A DNA stretch of 64,000 bases, taken from assembly GCF_037688875.1 (NCBI RefSeq), contig NZ_JAWDIE010000004.1, positions 110,777 through 174,776 of the forward strand. The letters are read 5' to 3'. The DNA is from Amphibiibacter pelophylacis (lineage in GTDB: Bacteria; Pseudomonadota; Gammaproteobacteria; Burkholderiales; Burkholderiaceae_C). The notes beneath the pieces were generated by a model. The model saw only the letters and a program-made list of their open reading frames with translations, was not told where the DNA came from and ran no database searches. Below, piece after piece: positions 26,070-34,555 of the stretch. The translations under genes and the position numbers were made by a program. Numbering within the stretch: position 1 is the stretch's first letter; every line of letters begins with the position of its first letter.

Positions 26070-27016
26070 GCCGGGGTCTCCACGGCGCCACTCTGCGCGG
26101 AGCGCATCCAGTCCAGCACGTCGGCCAGGCGGGCCTCGGCGTCGACCAGGTCTTCGGGCGCGGCGGTCACGACTTCAGGCAGTCCGGTGATCTCGACACT
26201 GTTGAGAATCACCGTCTCCTGCGAGTTGTAGTACACCACGCGCCAGGTGTCGGGCGTGAGCGAATTGGTGATGCGGCAGTTGCCGTAACCGCGCGACAGG
26301 ATGAGGATGCGGCCGGTGCCCAGCTGGTGGTCCAGGAAGGCGATGTCCAGCGGCGTCATCGGCAGCAGCGTCAGGTTGATGACGTGCGCAGCCGGGGTCT
26401 GTCCGGCGGCAAGCAGCGTGGCGCGGTCGCGGCACTGGCCCTGGATTTCGATCAGCAGCGGCGTGGCGTTGAGCACACCGTCGGGCGCGGGCGTGTCCAG
26501 CAGGCGCTCCAGGCGCTGCGCCTGGGCGACATCGGCCTGCAGCGCTTCCAGCAGCGAGGGCGGTACGGCGCCAACTTCCACGCAGTCGTCCACCACCTGA
26601 TCGCCCTGCCAGCGGATGACGCGCCAGACGCCGGTGTAGACCGATTCCTGGATCTGCGTGTGCGCGCCGCTGGCGTCGGGCAGGATGCGGGCGCTGACTT
26701 CGCCCTCGCCCAGCGCCTGGTTGACGATCTGCAGGTCCGGTCTGGCCAGCGAGCGCAGCGACACCGCGCCAGCGGCCCGGCCAAGGCTTGCGGCGTGCAG
26801 CGCGGCGCGGACGGCTTCCAGCGCTTCGATGGCCGGGATGTGGCCGTCCAGCGCCTCAGGCTCGGGGAGCTGCGGGGCGCGGTAGGTGGCCATGCCCTGG
26901 GGCATGGTGATGTAGTCCAGCTCCTCGTCCTCGGTGTGCGAACCGGGGCCCAGATCGGTGATGACCGGAATGGGGAAAGCGGGCAGATGGTCAAAGCGGC
27001 CGGTGGGGGTGCTCAT
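26066..27016 (-). CDS. hoxQ: Hydrogenase small-subunit chaperone HoxQ (HupH family)
   Basis: The start at 27016 (MSTPTGRFDHLPAFPIPV) is preceded by AGGA; a longer open frame upstream lacks a ribosome site. The 316-residue protein has the HupH/HyaF features: an N-terminal PGSHTEDEELDYITMPQGM and a C-terminal domain with LGTGRILILSRGYGNCRI and WRVVYYNSQETVILNSVEI. With HoxO it holds the Tat-exported HoxK precursor until the large subunit is ready. Confidence 0.88.
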   Translation of the reverse strand: MSTPTGRFDHLPAFPIPVITDLGPGSHTEDEELDYITMPQGMATYRAPQLPEPEALDGHIPAIEALEAVRAALHAASLGRAAGAVSLRSLARPDLQIVNQALGEGEVSARILPDASGAHTQIQESVYTGVWRVIRWQGDQVVDDCVEVGAVPPSLLEALQADVAQAQRLERLLDTPAPDGVLNATPLLIEIQGQCRDRATLLAAGQTPAAHVINLTLLPMTPLDIAFLDHQLGTGRILILSRGYGNCRITNSLTPDTWRVVYYNSQETVILNSVEITGLPEVVTAAPEDLVDAEARLADVLDWMRSAQSGAVETPA

Positions 27017-27050
27017 GGGGAAATCCTGGGCAAAAACGGTGAAACAGGCT

Positions 27051-27509
27051 TCAGTGGTTGTGGCCGCAGGCGCTCGCGCTGGTCCCTGCGCCAGCCGCCA
27101 CCACGGCGATGCCAATGCCCGGAGCGCGGCGCGCGGCCTGCTGGCGCAGCGCGCCGATGCGGGTCAGGTAGACGTCCCAATCCAGCATTCCGGCCACGGT
27201 TTCAACGTACTGGCCGTCGCGCAGGAAAATCAGGCTGGGCCACTGCTGGGCGCCATAGCGACGGGCGATGGCGTCCTCGCTGGCGGTCGTGGCGATGGCC
27301 ATGTGCCACTGGCCGCCAAAGTGGGCGTTCAGCTCGGGCAGCACCACGGCCACGTCCAGGCCTTCCGGAAAGCGCACGGGGTTGCCCGCCAGCAGGATGA
27401 CCTGCTCGCCGCCCTGGGCCAGGAAAGCGTCCAGGCCTGCGCTGTCCAGCCAGGTGGCGCCGCACTCGGTGACCAGGCGGGCAAACAGGGGGTGTGGGGT
27501 GTCGCTCAT
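27051..27509 (-). CDS. hoxO: HoxK-specific chaperone HoxO (HyaE/HupG, thioredoxin-like)
   Basis: The ATG at 27509 (MSDTPHPLFARLV) is used; a TTG 12 bases earlier is possible. The 152-residue protein has a thioredoxin-like fold without the CxxC: VILLAGNPVRFPEGLDVAVVLPEL and WPSLIFLRDGQYVETVAGML. HyaE/HoxO proteins bind the Tat signal of the hydrogenase small subunit and prevent early export. The C-terminus ends in CGHNH, a possible metal-binding tail. Confidence 0.87.
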   Translation of the reverse strand: MSDTPHPLFARLVTECGATWLDSAGLDAFLAQGGEQVILLAGNPVRFPEGLDVAVVLPELNAHFGGQWHMAIATTASEDAIARRYGAQQWPSLIFLRDGQYVETVAGMLDWDVYLTRIGALRQQAARRAPGIGIAVVAAGAGTSASACGHNH

Positions 27510-27548
27510 GGCGCGGTCCAATCCGGAAAACAGTCCGAAAAAAGTCGA

Positions 27549-27869
27549 TCAGGCCCCGGTGAGTCGCGCCAGCTCGTGCGCGCTCATCCGGGAGGGCAGC
27601 ATAAAGCCTGCACCGTCATCGGCGCAGGCGTGAGGGTCTTGTCCGGCCGGGGCCATCGAGGCTTCGACCAGGTCCAGCACGGCGTTGACTTCGGCGGCGC
27701 GCCCGGGGGAGATCACCTCGCGGGCGCTGTCCAGAAACATCAGCACCCAGTCGCCGGGCGCCAGATCACCGACCAGCAGGGAGCTGATCCAGCGCTCCTG
27801 GCCGCGGCCCACGCACAGAGCGCGGCCCGGCGCCAGTTCGCGCACCTGCATGGGAATGCCGATGCACAT
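27549..27869 (-). CDS. hoxL: HypC-like chaperone HoxL (HupF)
   Basis: The start is chosen so that the protein begins MCIGIPMQV, with the required N-terminal Met-Cys. The 106-residue protein is a HypC homologue longer than HypC itself, with VGDLAPGDWVLMFLDSAREVIS and a C-terminal extension (FMLPSRMSAHEL). HoxL protects the HoxG precursor during assembly under air. One base separates it from the hoxM stop. Confidence 0.9.
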   Translation of the reverse strand: MCIGIPMQVRELAPGRALCVGRGQERWISSLLVGDLAPGDWVLMFLDSAREVISPGRAAEVNAVLDLVEASMAPAGQDPHACADDGAGFMLPSRMSAHELARLTGA

Positions 27870-27870
27870 G

Positions 27871-28521
27871 TCAGGCTCCACTGCCGGGCTGGCCGGGCAG
27901 CGCGGTCATCAAAAAGCGTTCGTCGCCAACGCGGCAGGCGTCCACCTCGCCAGGGCGGCCCGATTCGTAGGCGGTCATGGACAGCGTGGGCACGGTCACG
28001 GCCTCCTGGCCGCTGGGTGCGGCCTCGCGCGGCGTCACGGTGATGCCCTGCTCGCGCAGCCACTGCACGGCCATGCCCAGCGCGACCTCCAGGCTCTGCT
28101 TGACCACCGGGCGCAAGCTGCCGCCGTAGTCTTCCAGTTCCTGCGGCTGGCAGCCCAGCAGCACGAGATCGTGCGGGAAGTGTCCGGTGAGCTGCGCCAG
28201 CTGCAGCACCTCCTGGAAGCCAGTCTGGTGCAGGCTCATTTTCTTGGCGCCCATGAAACGCGGCACGTCATCGTTGCGGATGACCTTGAGCGTTCCGGGC
28301 GCCAGGCCGTAGTCGATGGCGTCGAAAATCAGAAGCTTTTGAGCCGACTGCACGAACTGGATCAGGTAAAGGCCCTGGGTTCCCCCGTCGATCAGCTGGA
28401 TGGGCGGCTCGAAGGTGTAGCGCTGCTGCAGGGCTTCCACGCAGCGCACGCCAAAGCCTTCGTCGGCCCACAGCACATTGCCAATGCCAAGGACGGTGAT
28501 GTCAGAGCTGTCCGGCGTCAT
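27871..28521 (-). CDS. hoxM: Hydrogenase maturation endopeptidase HoxM
   Basis: The 216-residue protein is a HybD/HyaD-type protease. LGIGNVLWADEGFGV holds the nickel-binding Glu, LIFDAIDYG the Asp, and MSLHQTG the His. It cleaves the 15-residue C-terminal extension of HoxG after nickel insertion. The last 50 residues extend beyond the usual family length. It is packed between hoxZ (3 bases) and hoxL (1 base). Confidence 0.93.
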   Translation of the reverse strand: MTPDSSDITVLGIGNVLWADEGFGVRCVEALQQRYTFEPPIQLIDGGTQGLYLIQFVQSAQKLLIFDAIDYGLAPGTLKVIRNDDVPRFMGAKKMSLHQTGFQEVLQLAQLTGHFPHDLVLLGCQPQELEDYGGSLRPVVKQSLEVALGMAVQWLREQGITVTPREAAPSGQEAVTVPTLSMTAYESGRPGEVDACRVGDERFLMTALPGQPGSGA

Positions 28522-28524
28522 CGT

Positions 28525-29256
28525 TCAGTCCTTGAAAGTCCGGTAACCGGAAACCATGGTGCTGATGATGCTCTGGCGACCCATGATGTCCTCGCGCACG
28601 GCAGCGTAGATGTGCACGATGATGAAAATGATCATCGCCCACATGCCGAAATGGTGCCAGGTGTGCACGTCCTGCGACTGGCCAAACAGCGGAATCACCC
28701 AGCTGGAAAACAGCGTGTTGGCCCAGCTGCCGTGTCCGGCGCCCTCACCGTACAGGGCGAAACCCGTACAGATCATGAACAGGCCGCAGACGAAAAAGCC
28801 CAGCAGCATGCCCGCACGCGCGAGCGGGTTGTGGCCCACATAGCGGCCCGGACGCTTGCTCAGGAAGGCGTACCACTTGATCATGCCCAGCAGCTCGGTC
28901 CAGTATTCCTTGCGGTGCAGCGGGATGCTGAACATCTCGCGGGCATGGTGGTTGCCGACAAAGCCCCAGTAGATGCGGCCCAGCAGCGCAATCGCCATCA
29001 CATAGCCCGACGTGAAGTGGGCGAAGCGGATGTAGCCCATCAGGAAGTGGTCGCTGGGCTCACCCGGCAGGGTGGGCAGCGGGCTGCCGATGAAATAGCC
29101 CGTGACGCACAGCGTGACGATGCAGAAAACGTTGACCCAATGCCAGATGCGCACGGGCGCTTCGTAAACATAAACCGAGCGGATGGCCTGGCCCTGGCGG
29201 GCCAGTTCCTGCTCCTCGGGGGTGCTGCCGGTGCTGAGTAAAGGGGTGCTGCTCAT
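28525..29256 (-). CDS. hoxZ: Hydrogenase b-type cytochrome HoxZ
   Basis: The 243-residue membrane protein has four long hydrophobic segments and haem-ligand histidines of the Ni/Fe-hydrogenase cytochrome b family (VRIWHWVN, YIRFAHFTSGY, VGNHHAREM and HTWHHFGMW). It anchors HoxKG to the periplasmic face of the inner membrane and passes electrons to quinone. In this operon it is separated from hoxG by hupE and a strong hairpin. Confidence 0.94.
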   Translation of the reverse strand: MSSTPLLSTGSTPEEQELARQGQAIRSVYVYEAPVRIWHWVNVFCIVTLCVTGYFIGSPLPTLPGEPSDHFLMGYIRFAHFTSGYVMAIALLGRIYWGFVGNHHAREMFSIPLHRKEYWTELLGMIKWYAFLSKRPGRYVGHNPLARAGMLLGFFVCGLFMICTGFALYGEGAGHGSWANTLFSSWVIPLFGQSQDVHTWHHFGMWAMIIFIIVHIYAAVREDIMGRQSIISTMVSGYRTFKD

Positions 29257-29285
29257 GATGCGTGTCTCCGCTAAGGTAGTTGTTG

Positions 29286-29312
29286 GGCAGGCCGCCCGCC
29301 GGGCGGCCTGCC
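29286..29312 (-). promoter_or_regulatory. Strong 12-bp hairpin between hupE and hoxZ
   Basis: GGCAGGCCGCCC and its exact reverse complement enclose a 3-base loop. No T-run follows on the transcribed strand, so it looks like an mRNA-stabilising or attenuating hairpin rather than a full terminator. Confidence 0.7.
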
Positions 29313-29325
29313 AGTCACAGCAGGA

Positions 29326-29955
29326 TCAGATCTGGCTGAACAGCGCCAGGCCCGCAACGCCCAGGCCCAGGCCCGCACCCGTCAGCAGCTTGCCCGTGTG
29401 CTGGCCCAGCCAGCGGCGCACCGACAGACCGGCCATCACACCGCCCGCGTGCAGCGCGGCCGTGGTCACCAGGAAGCCAATGGCGTAGGTAACAAAACCG
29501 GTGGCCGGGGTTTCGGCGCCATGCGCCAGGCCGTGCAGCGAAGCGGCAGCAGCGATCAGGCCCAGGCCCAGACCTGCGGGCAGCTGGCGGGTTTCAGGGC
29601 GGGCGGCCAGCACCAGCATGGCGCCAAACAGCACCACGCTGAGGCTGATGGCGTGCTCGACGAAGGGGATGGTCACGCCCGACCAGCCCAGCACCGCGCT
29701 GACGACCAGCGCCAGCATGAAGGTGGCCGGGCCCTGCCAGGCCTTGCTGGCGGGCAAGGCGAACACCGACCAGACGCCAACGGCGACCATGGCCAGCAGG
29801 TGATCCAGCCCCAGCGGGTGAACAAGTCCGGCCTCCAGGCCGTGGGTGCCGTGGCCGGTGTGGGCCTGGGCCAGGCCCGCTGCCGTGGCCAGACCGGCCG
29901 CAACTGCGGCGCCGCGCAGGCTGCGACGGGCGGTGAGGGATGTCAGATCAAACAT
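29326..29955 (-). CDS. hupE: HupE/UreJ-family nickel permease
   Basis: The start at 29955 gives MFDLTSLTARRSLRG, with AAGGAA upstream; an earlier in-frame start has no ribosome site. The 209-residue product has an N-terminal signal-like segment ending in AQA, then a His-rich AHTGHGTHGLE and HPLGLDHLLAMVAVGVWS, the conserved metal-binding helix, plus HGLAHGAE. Six to seven hydrophobic segments fit HupE. HupE proteins take up nickel (or cobalt) by diffusion for the hydrogenase. Its position between hoxG and hoxZ is unusual. Confidence 0.9.
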   Translation of the reverse strand: MFDLTSLTARRSLRGAAVAAGLATAAGLAQAHTGHGTHGLEAGLVHPLGLDHLLAMVAVGVWSVFALPASKAWQGPATFMLALVVSAVLGWSGVTIPFVEHAISLSVVLFGAMLVLAARPETRQLPAGLGLGLIAAAASLHGLAHGAETPATGFVTYAIGFLVTTAALHAGGVMAGLSVRRWLGQHTGKLLTGAGLGLGVAGLALFSQI

Positions 29956-29984
29956 GGTGATTCCTTCTCTTTTCGTGAACGGGA

Positions 29985-30002
29985 CGCCGGGCGGACCCGG
30001 CG
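29985..30002 (-). promoter_or_regulatory. GC hairpin between hoxG and hupE
   Basis: A 7-bp stem CGCCGGG/CCCGGCG with a four-base loop lies in the 79-base gap after hoxG. There is no T-run. Together with the hairpin after hupE it brackets the hupE reading frame. Confidence 0.5.
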
Positions 30003-30034
30003 GCCGAGTATCAAGCAAGACCCGTGCCCGAGGG

Positions 30035-31891
30035 TCAGCGGACCTTGACGGTGGCCATTTCCTGGCCGTCTTCGCTCATGACGTGCGTCGAGCAGGCCAG
30101 GCAGGGATCAAAGCTGTGCAGCGTGCGCAGGATCTCGAGCGGCTGCTCCGGATTGACCATGGGCGTGTTCATCAGCGACGCCTCGAAGGCGCCGATCTGG
30201 CCCTTGTGATCGCGCGGCGAGCCGTTCCAGGTCGTGGGCACCACGCACTGGTAGTTCTCGATCTTGCCATCCTTGATGCGGATCCAGTGGCCCAGCATGC
30301 CGCGCGGGGCGGCGACCGTGCCCACGCCCTTGGCCTCTTTGGGCCAGGTAGACGGATCCCACTTCTCGGTGTTGGCCGTGGCGCGGTCGCCCGACTTGAT
30401 GTTGGCGATGAGCTGGTTGTAGTCGTCCACCATCATTTCAGCGGCGTACTGCGATTCCAGCGCGCGCGCCAGGGTGCGGCCAATGGTCGTGGGCAGCAGC
30501 TGCTTGAGCGTGAACTGCGTCTCGGGCAGGCCCAGCGCCTTGGGGATGCCGGAGTTGATCATCCCGGCCGAGTAATCCACCTGCTCTTTCACGCGCTGGC
30601 AGTACTTGTTGCCCTTGCTGGCGTGTACATAGCCCAGGATGTAGCGCGACAGCGGACCGACTTCGACCGCGTGACCGCGCCAGCGCGGCGACTTGATCCA
30701 GCTGTATTTGGCCGATTCGTCCAGCTGCTCGATGGCCGTCTTGGTGCCCTTGGTGCCCGCGCCCAGCGCGTAGTTGGGTTCGGTGACGCCGTCCCAGGGG
30801 TGCAGACCCTTGGTCTCGTCAGCGTACTTGTACCAGCTATGGGTCACGAATTCCTGCACCTGCTCGGGGTCGCGCGGATCGATCGGCAGGATCTCGTCCC
30901 AGTTGCCGTTCAGGATCACGCCGCCCGGCAGCTGCTGCGTGGCGTGGTCGTAGGGCACTTTCTCGTAAGTGCCGTAGTCGGCCACATTGGTCGCCGACAG
31001 GCCACCGCCGTGCAGCCAGCCCGCGTTCTTGTAAATGGTGCCGATGGCCAGAACGTCCGGGATGTAGACGTTGTTGTTGAACTCGACCATCTCGTCGATC
31101 AGGCGCTTGACGAAGTTCAGGCGTTCCATGTTGATCGGCGCCCCGGCGGCCATGTCGCCGTCCAGGTTGATGGCGCAGGGCACGCCGCCCACCAGGTAGT
31201 TGGGGTGCGGGTTTTTGCCGCCGAAAATGGCATGGACCTTGACCCATTCCTTCTGCATGTCCAGCGCTTCAAGGTAGTGCGTCACGGCCATCAGGTTGGC
31301 TTCGGGCGGCAGCACATAGGCCTTGGAGCCCCAGTAGCCGTTGGCGAAGGGGCCCAGCTGGCCGGATTCGACAAACTTCTTCAGGCGGTTCTGCACGTCG
31401 CGGAAATAGCCGGGGCTGGAGAGCGGGTGGCTGGGCGACACCATCTGCTGGAGTTCGCTGGTCTTCTTCGGGTCGGCCTTCAGGCAGTCCACGACATCGA
31501 CCCAGTCCAGCGCATGCAGATGGTAGAAGTGCACCGCGTGGTCGTGGACCTGCAGCGTCTTGGCCATGATCTCGCGGATCAGGTGGGCGTTGTGCGGAAT
31601 GCGGATGCCCAGCGCGTCTTCTACGGCGCGTACCGAGGTCAGCGCGTGGCAGCCCGTGCACACGCCGCAGATGCGCTCGACAAAGGCCCACGCGTCACGC
31701 GGATCGCGGCCCTTGAGAATCACCTCCAGACCGCGCCACATGGTGCCGGTGGAGACCGCATTGCGGATGACGTTGTTGCTGTCGAGGTTGACCTCGCAGC
31801 GCATGTGGCCCTCGATGCGGGTCACGGGATCGACGACGATGCGGCGTCCGCTGTCGTCCAGGTTGAAGCCTTGGGTGGAATAGGCGGTCAT
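30035..31891 (-). CDS. hoxG: Membrane-bound [NiFe] hydrogenase large subunit HoxG
   Basis: The 618-residue protein matches the Cupriavidus MBH large subunit in length. NiFe ligands are C75/C78 (RICGVCTGC) and C597/C600 (DPCLACSTH). A 15-residue extension follows (VMSEDGQEMATVKVR) and is removed by HoxM. H2 oxidation occurs in the periplasm after co-export with HoxK. AAGGA lies 8 bases upstream of the ATG, inside the end of hoxK, and two bases separate the genes. Confidence 0.96.
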   Translation of the reverse strand: MTAYSTQGFNLDDSGRRIVVDPVTRIEGHMRCEVNLDSNNVIRNAVSTGTMWRGLEVILKGRDPRDAWAFVERICGVCTGCHALTSVRAVEDALGIRIPHNAHLIREIMAKTLQVHDHAVHFYHLHALDWVDVVDCLKADPKKTSELQQMVSPSHPLSSPGYFRDVQNRLKKFVESGQLGPFANGYWGSKAYVLPPEANLMAVTHYLEALDMQKEWVKVHAIFGGKNPHPNYLVGGVPCAINLDGDMAAGAPINMERLNFVKRLIDEMVEFNNNVYIPDVLAIGTIYKNAGWLHGGGLSATNVADYGTYEKVPYDHATQQLPGGVILNGNWDEILPIDPRDPEQVQEFVTHSWYKYADETKGLHPWDGVTEPNYALGAGTKGTKTAIEQLDESAKYSWIKSPRWRGHAVEVGPLSRYILGYVHASKGNKYCQRVKEQVDYSAGMINSGIPKALGLPETQFTLKQLLPTTIGRTLARALESQYAAEMMVDDYNQLIANIKSGDRATANTEKWDPSTWPKEAKGVGTVAAPRGMLGHWIRIKDGKIENYQCVVPTTWNGSPRDHKGQIGAFEASLMNTPMVNPEQPLEILRTLHSFDPCLACSTHVMSEDGQEMATVKVR

Positions 31892-31893
31892 GA

Positions 31894-32985
31894 TCAGTGT
31901 CCTTGCTTTTCAGTCTGGCTGGGGGCGGCGTCCTTGCTGCTGACGCGCTTGATCACCGAGGCTGCGGCGTGCGCGGCAGTGACCGCGCCCACGACCAGCG
32001 CGGCCTTGCCGCCGATGCTGTCGGCCGTGCCTTCAACGCCAAACTGGTGGATGGTGGTCAGGCGGTCGTAGAACGAGCCCTTGTCCCAGAAGCCGTCTTC
32101 CGAGCAGCCGATGCAGCCGTGTCCGGCCTTGATGGGGAAGCTGACGCCCTCATTCCACATGACGGTGGAGCAGGCGTTGTAGGTCGTCGGGCCCTTGCAG
32201 CCGACCTTGTAGAGGCAGTAGCCCTTGCGCGCGAACTCGTCGTCGAACTTCTCGACGAACTGGCCGGCGTCGAAGTGCGGGCGGCGATAGCACTTGTCGT
32301 GAATGCGCTGGCTGTAGAACATCTTGGGACGGCCCTGGCGGTCCATCTCGGGGATGCGGTCGAAAGTCAGCATGTAGGTGATCACGCCGGTCATCACTTC
32401 AGCGATGGGCGGGCAGCCCGGCACCTTGATGATGGGCTTGTCGGTGATGACCTTGTCAATCGGCGTGGCCTGCGTCGGGTTGGGCTTGGCGGCCTGCACG
32501 CAGCCCCAGCTGGCGCACGAGCCCCAGGCGATGATGGCTTTGGCGTCCTTGGCGACGCGCTTGAGCTTTTCCACGAAGGGCTTGCCCGACTGGATGCAGA
32601 ACATGCCATCCTCGTTCAGCGGCGGGTTGCCTTCCACGGCCAGGATGTACTGGCCTTTGTATTTGGTCATGATCTCTTCGAGGATGGCCTCGGCCTGGTG
32701 ACCGGCGGCGGCCATCAGCGTGTCATCGTAGTCGAGCGAGATCATGGACAGCACCACATCCTTGGCCAGCGGGTGTGCCGAGCGGATGAAGGATTCGGTG
32801 CAGCAGGTGCATTCCAGACCATGCAGCCACAGCACAGGCGTGCGCGGCTTGGTCTCCATTGCATGCGCGATCTGAGGCACAAACGCCGGCCCCAGGCCCA
32901 GCGAAGTGGCCGTCAGCGAGCAGTACTTCATGAAACTGCGCCGGGATATGCCCTGACGCCGCATGACTTCGTAAAAGGTTTCCAC
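31894..32985 (-). CDS. hoxK: O2-tolerant membrane-bound [NiFe] hydrogenase small subunit HoxK
   Basis: The start is a GTG, with AGGAG 7 bases upstream, giving METFYEVMRRQGISRRSFMK. The twin-arginine motif is RRSFMK and cleavage is expected after IAHA (residue 42). In mature numbering the cysteines are C17, C19, C20, C115, C120 and C149, the six-cysteine set of the [4Fe-3S] proximal cluster that gives oxygen tolerance. Distal and medial cluster cysteines follow, and a C-terminal hydrophobic helix (AALVVGAVTAAHAAASV) anchors it. It is the first gene of the operon. Confidence 0.96.
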   Translation of the reverse strand: METFYEVMRRQGISRRSFMKYCSLTATSLGLGPAFVPQIAHAMETKPRTPVLWLHGLECTCCTESFIRSAHPLAKDVVLSMISLDYDDTLMAAAGHQAEAILEEIMTKYKGQYILAVEGNPPLNEDGMFCIQSGKPFVEKLKRVAKDAKAIIAWGSCASWGCVQAAKPNPTQATPIDKVITDKPIIKVPGCPPIAEVMTGVITYMLTFDRIPEMDRQGRPKMFYSQRIHDKCYRRPHFDAGQFVEKFDDEFARKGYCLYKVGCKGPTTYNACSTVMWNEGVSFPIKAGHGCIGCSEDGFWDKGSFYDRLTTIHQFGVEGTADSIGGKAALVVGAVTAAHAAASVIKRVSSKDAAPSQTEKQGH

Positions 32986-33051
32986 GGGGTGTCTCCTGGT
33001 TGGATGGCCGCCCGCGCGGGGAGGAAATCCCCGGCGGCACGCTCCTCTCCA

Positions 33052-33068
33052 TACAAAACCCGTGCCAA
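33052..33068 (-). promoter_or_regulatory. Sigma54 (-24/-12) promoter for hoxK
   Basis: The minus strand reads TTGGCACGGGTTTTGTA. It fits the YTGGCACG-N4-TTGCW consensus at 12 of 13 positions, the one mismatch being T for C in the -12 element. The start site would be near 33041. HoxA in this operon is a sigma54 activator, which supports the call. Confidence 0.7.
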
Positions 33069-33220
33069 ATGTCACGACCCCAGGGTAAATACTTATCTTT
33101 CGATGTGACAAGCCGCCTGCCAAAGCGACATGCCAGAGGCAGAAGCGTCTTCCGACGCATGGCGCGGCAGCGTCATGCCGCGTTCTGGACAGCGCTCCCA
33201 GACGCTCAGTGAACGCAGTG

Positions 33221-33261
33221 GTTGAAAAGTTTTCAGACAGATCGGATGAAATTCTTTCAAC
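33221..33261 (-). terminator. Imperfect hairpin downstream of corA
   Basis: GTTGAAA and TTTCAAC form the outer arms and TTTCA/TGAAA the inner arms, separated by an internal loop. It may terminate the corA transcript or be a protein-binding site upstream of hoxK. Confidence 0.35.
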
Positions 33262-33286
33262 CCGGGCTATCGCGCGCGGGCTGACC

Positions 33287-34555
33287 TCAGCGCACTGCCC
33301 CGCTGCTTTCCAGGTAACGCTTGCGCCAGAACCAGCCCGCCATGGCGGCGGCCAGCGCGATCATGCTGCCCAGCGTGAACCAGAAACCGCCCACCCAGTC
33401 CAGCAGCGGCATGGTGTGGAAGTTCATGCCAAAAATGCCTGCCAGCAGGTTGAGCGGCAGGAATATGGCCGTGAGCACAGTCAGTGTGCGCATGATGTCG
33501 TTGGTGCGGTTGCCTTGGGCGCTGAAATGCATCTGCAGCGTGGTTTCGGCGTTGGCTTCCAGGCGCTGAACGTGGCGCGCCACGCGGTTGACGTGCTCCT
33601 GCACGTCGCGGCTGCGCACTTTCAGCACCGTCAGCACGCGGGCGTCGTCGCCCGATTCGTCCACCGCCAGACCCTCCAGGTGCAGCAGCCAATCGGCCAG
33701 CGTGGCCTGCTGGTCCTCGCAGATCTCGTACAGGCGGTGCAGCCCCAGACGCGACTGCAGCAGCGCGCCCCAGTCGCTGAAGCGGCTGGCCGGGCGCAGC
33801 AGTTCGTCCTGCCAGTGCTCCAGCTGGTGGGTCAGGTCGCGGCGCAGGTCCAGAAAGCCATCGACGATGTGGCCCAGCAGGCGCAGCATCAGGTCGGTGC
33901 TGTTGAGCGGCAGCACGCTGCCGGTCAGGCGGCGCGGCGCGGACGGGTTCGGGCTGTGGCCCGCGGGCAGGTCAGCGTCCATCTCGCAGGCCTGGGCGCG
34001 GGCGTAAGCGGCCTGCGCGCGCAGCAGCTCCTGCGCGGCGTCGCTGCGGTAGGGCAGCGTGGCGTCATCGTCCGGCCCCGGCGCGCCCTCGCCCGCTGCG
34101 GCGCAGCCCAGACGCTGCAGCAGCGCCGCCTGGCTGGGACAGCCGTCGGGGTGAATGCTCAGCAGCAGACGGTCAAACAGCGCGAAGCCCACCGCCTCCG
34201 TGTCGAGGTGGCGCAGCGCCGTGGGGTCGGACTCGGCCACTGTGCCGGGCTGCAGACGCCGGAAAATCAGCAGCTGGTAGCCCGGCCCGGCCTCGCACGA
34301 CGAGGGCCGCTGGGTGTTGAACAGATCCGCCCAGTGCAGATCAATCAGATCGTCGCCGCAGACCTGCGTCAGCATGTCCTGCAGCGCGTGCGCCTGACCG
34401 GCAAAAGCGCTGCGCGCGCAGCTCACCCACAGATAGCCCTCAGACGGCGCCTGCTGCGGCAGGCCCTCCAGGAGGCGCACCGCGCCCGGGCAGACGTGGA
34501 CGGCGATCAGGCCGCAGGCCGGAGCGCTCAAAACGGCCGCATCAGAAACTGCCAA
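33287..34555 (-). CDS. corA: CorA-family divalent cation transporter
   Basis: The 422-residue protein has a large cytoplasmic N-terminal domain and two C-terminal membrane helices. The CorA signature GMN lies after the first helix (NLLAGIFGMNFHTMPLL), and the C-terminus is positive (WFWRKRY). The family carries Mg2+, Ni2+, Co2+ or, in the ZntB branch, Zn2+. The domain order and the long acidic N-terminal part leave the ion open. It overlaps the GntP-type permease gene by 14 bases. Confidence 0.85.
   Translation of the reverse strand: MAVSDAAVLSAPACGLIAVHVCPGAVRLLEGLPQQAPSEGYLWVSCARSAFAGQAHALQDMLTQVCGDDLIDLHWADLFNTQRPSSCEAGPGYQLLIFRRLQPGTVAESDPTALRHLDTEAVGFALFDRLLLSIHPDGCPSQAALLQRLGCAAAGEGAPGPDDDATLPYRSDAAQELLRAQAAYARAQACEMDADLPAGHSPNPSAPRRLTGSVLPLNSTDLMLRLLGHIVDGFLDLRRDLTHQLEHWQDELLRPASRFSDWGALLQSRLGLHRLYEICEDQQATLADWLLHLEGLAVDESGDDARVLTVLKVRSRDVQEHVNRVARHVQRLEANAETTLQMHFSAQGNRTNDIMRTLTVLTAIFLPLNLLAGIFGMNFHTMPLLDWVGGFWFTLGSMIALAAAMAGWFWRKRYLESSGAVR

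Larger units (their letters stand above)
32986..33286. other. Intergenic region upstream of hoxK
   Basis: No gene is recognised here. The stretch holds the hoxK leader of about 55 bases, a sigma54-like promoter (33052-33068), an AT-rich segment near 33084-33100 that might bind IHF, and the inverted repeat described separately. Confidence 0.6.

Noticed and set aside
29846..32071. A 741-codon plus-strand frame opposite hoxG
   Set aside because: Antisense to hoxG, which matches its family over full length. No domain seen.
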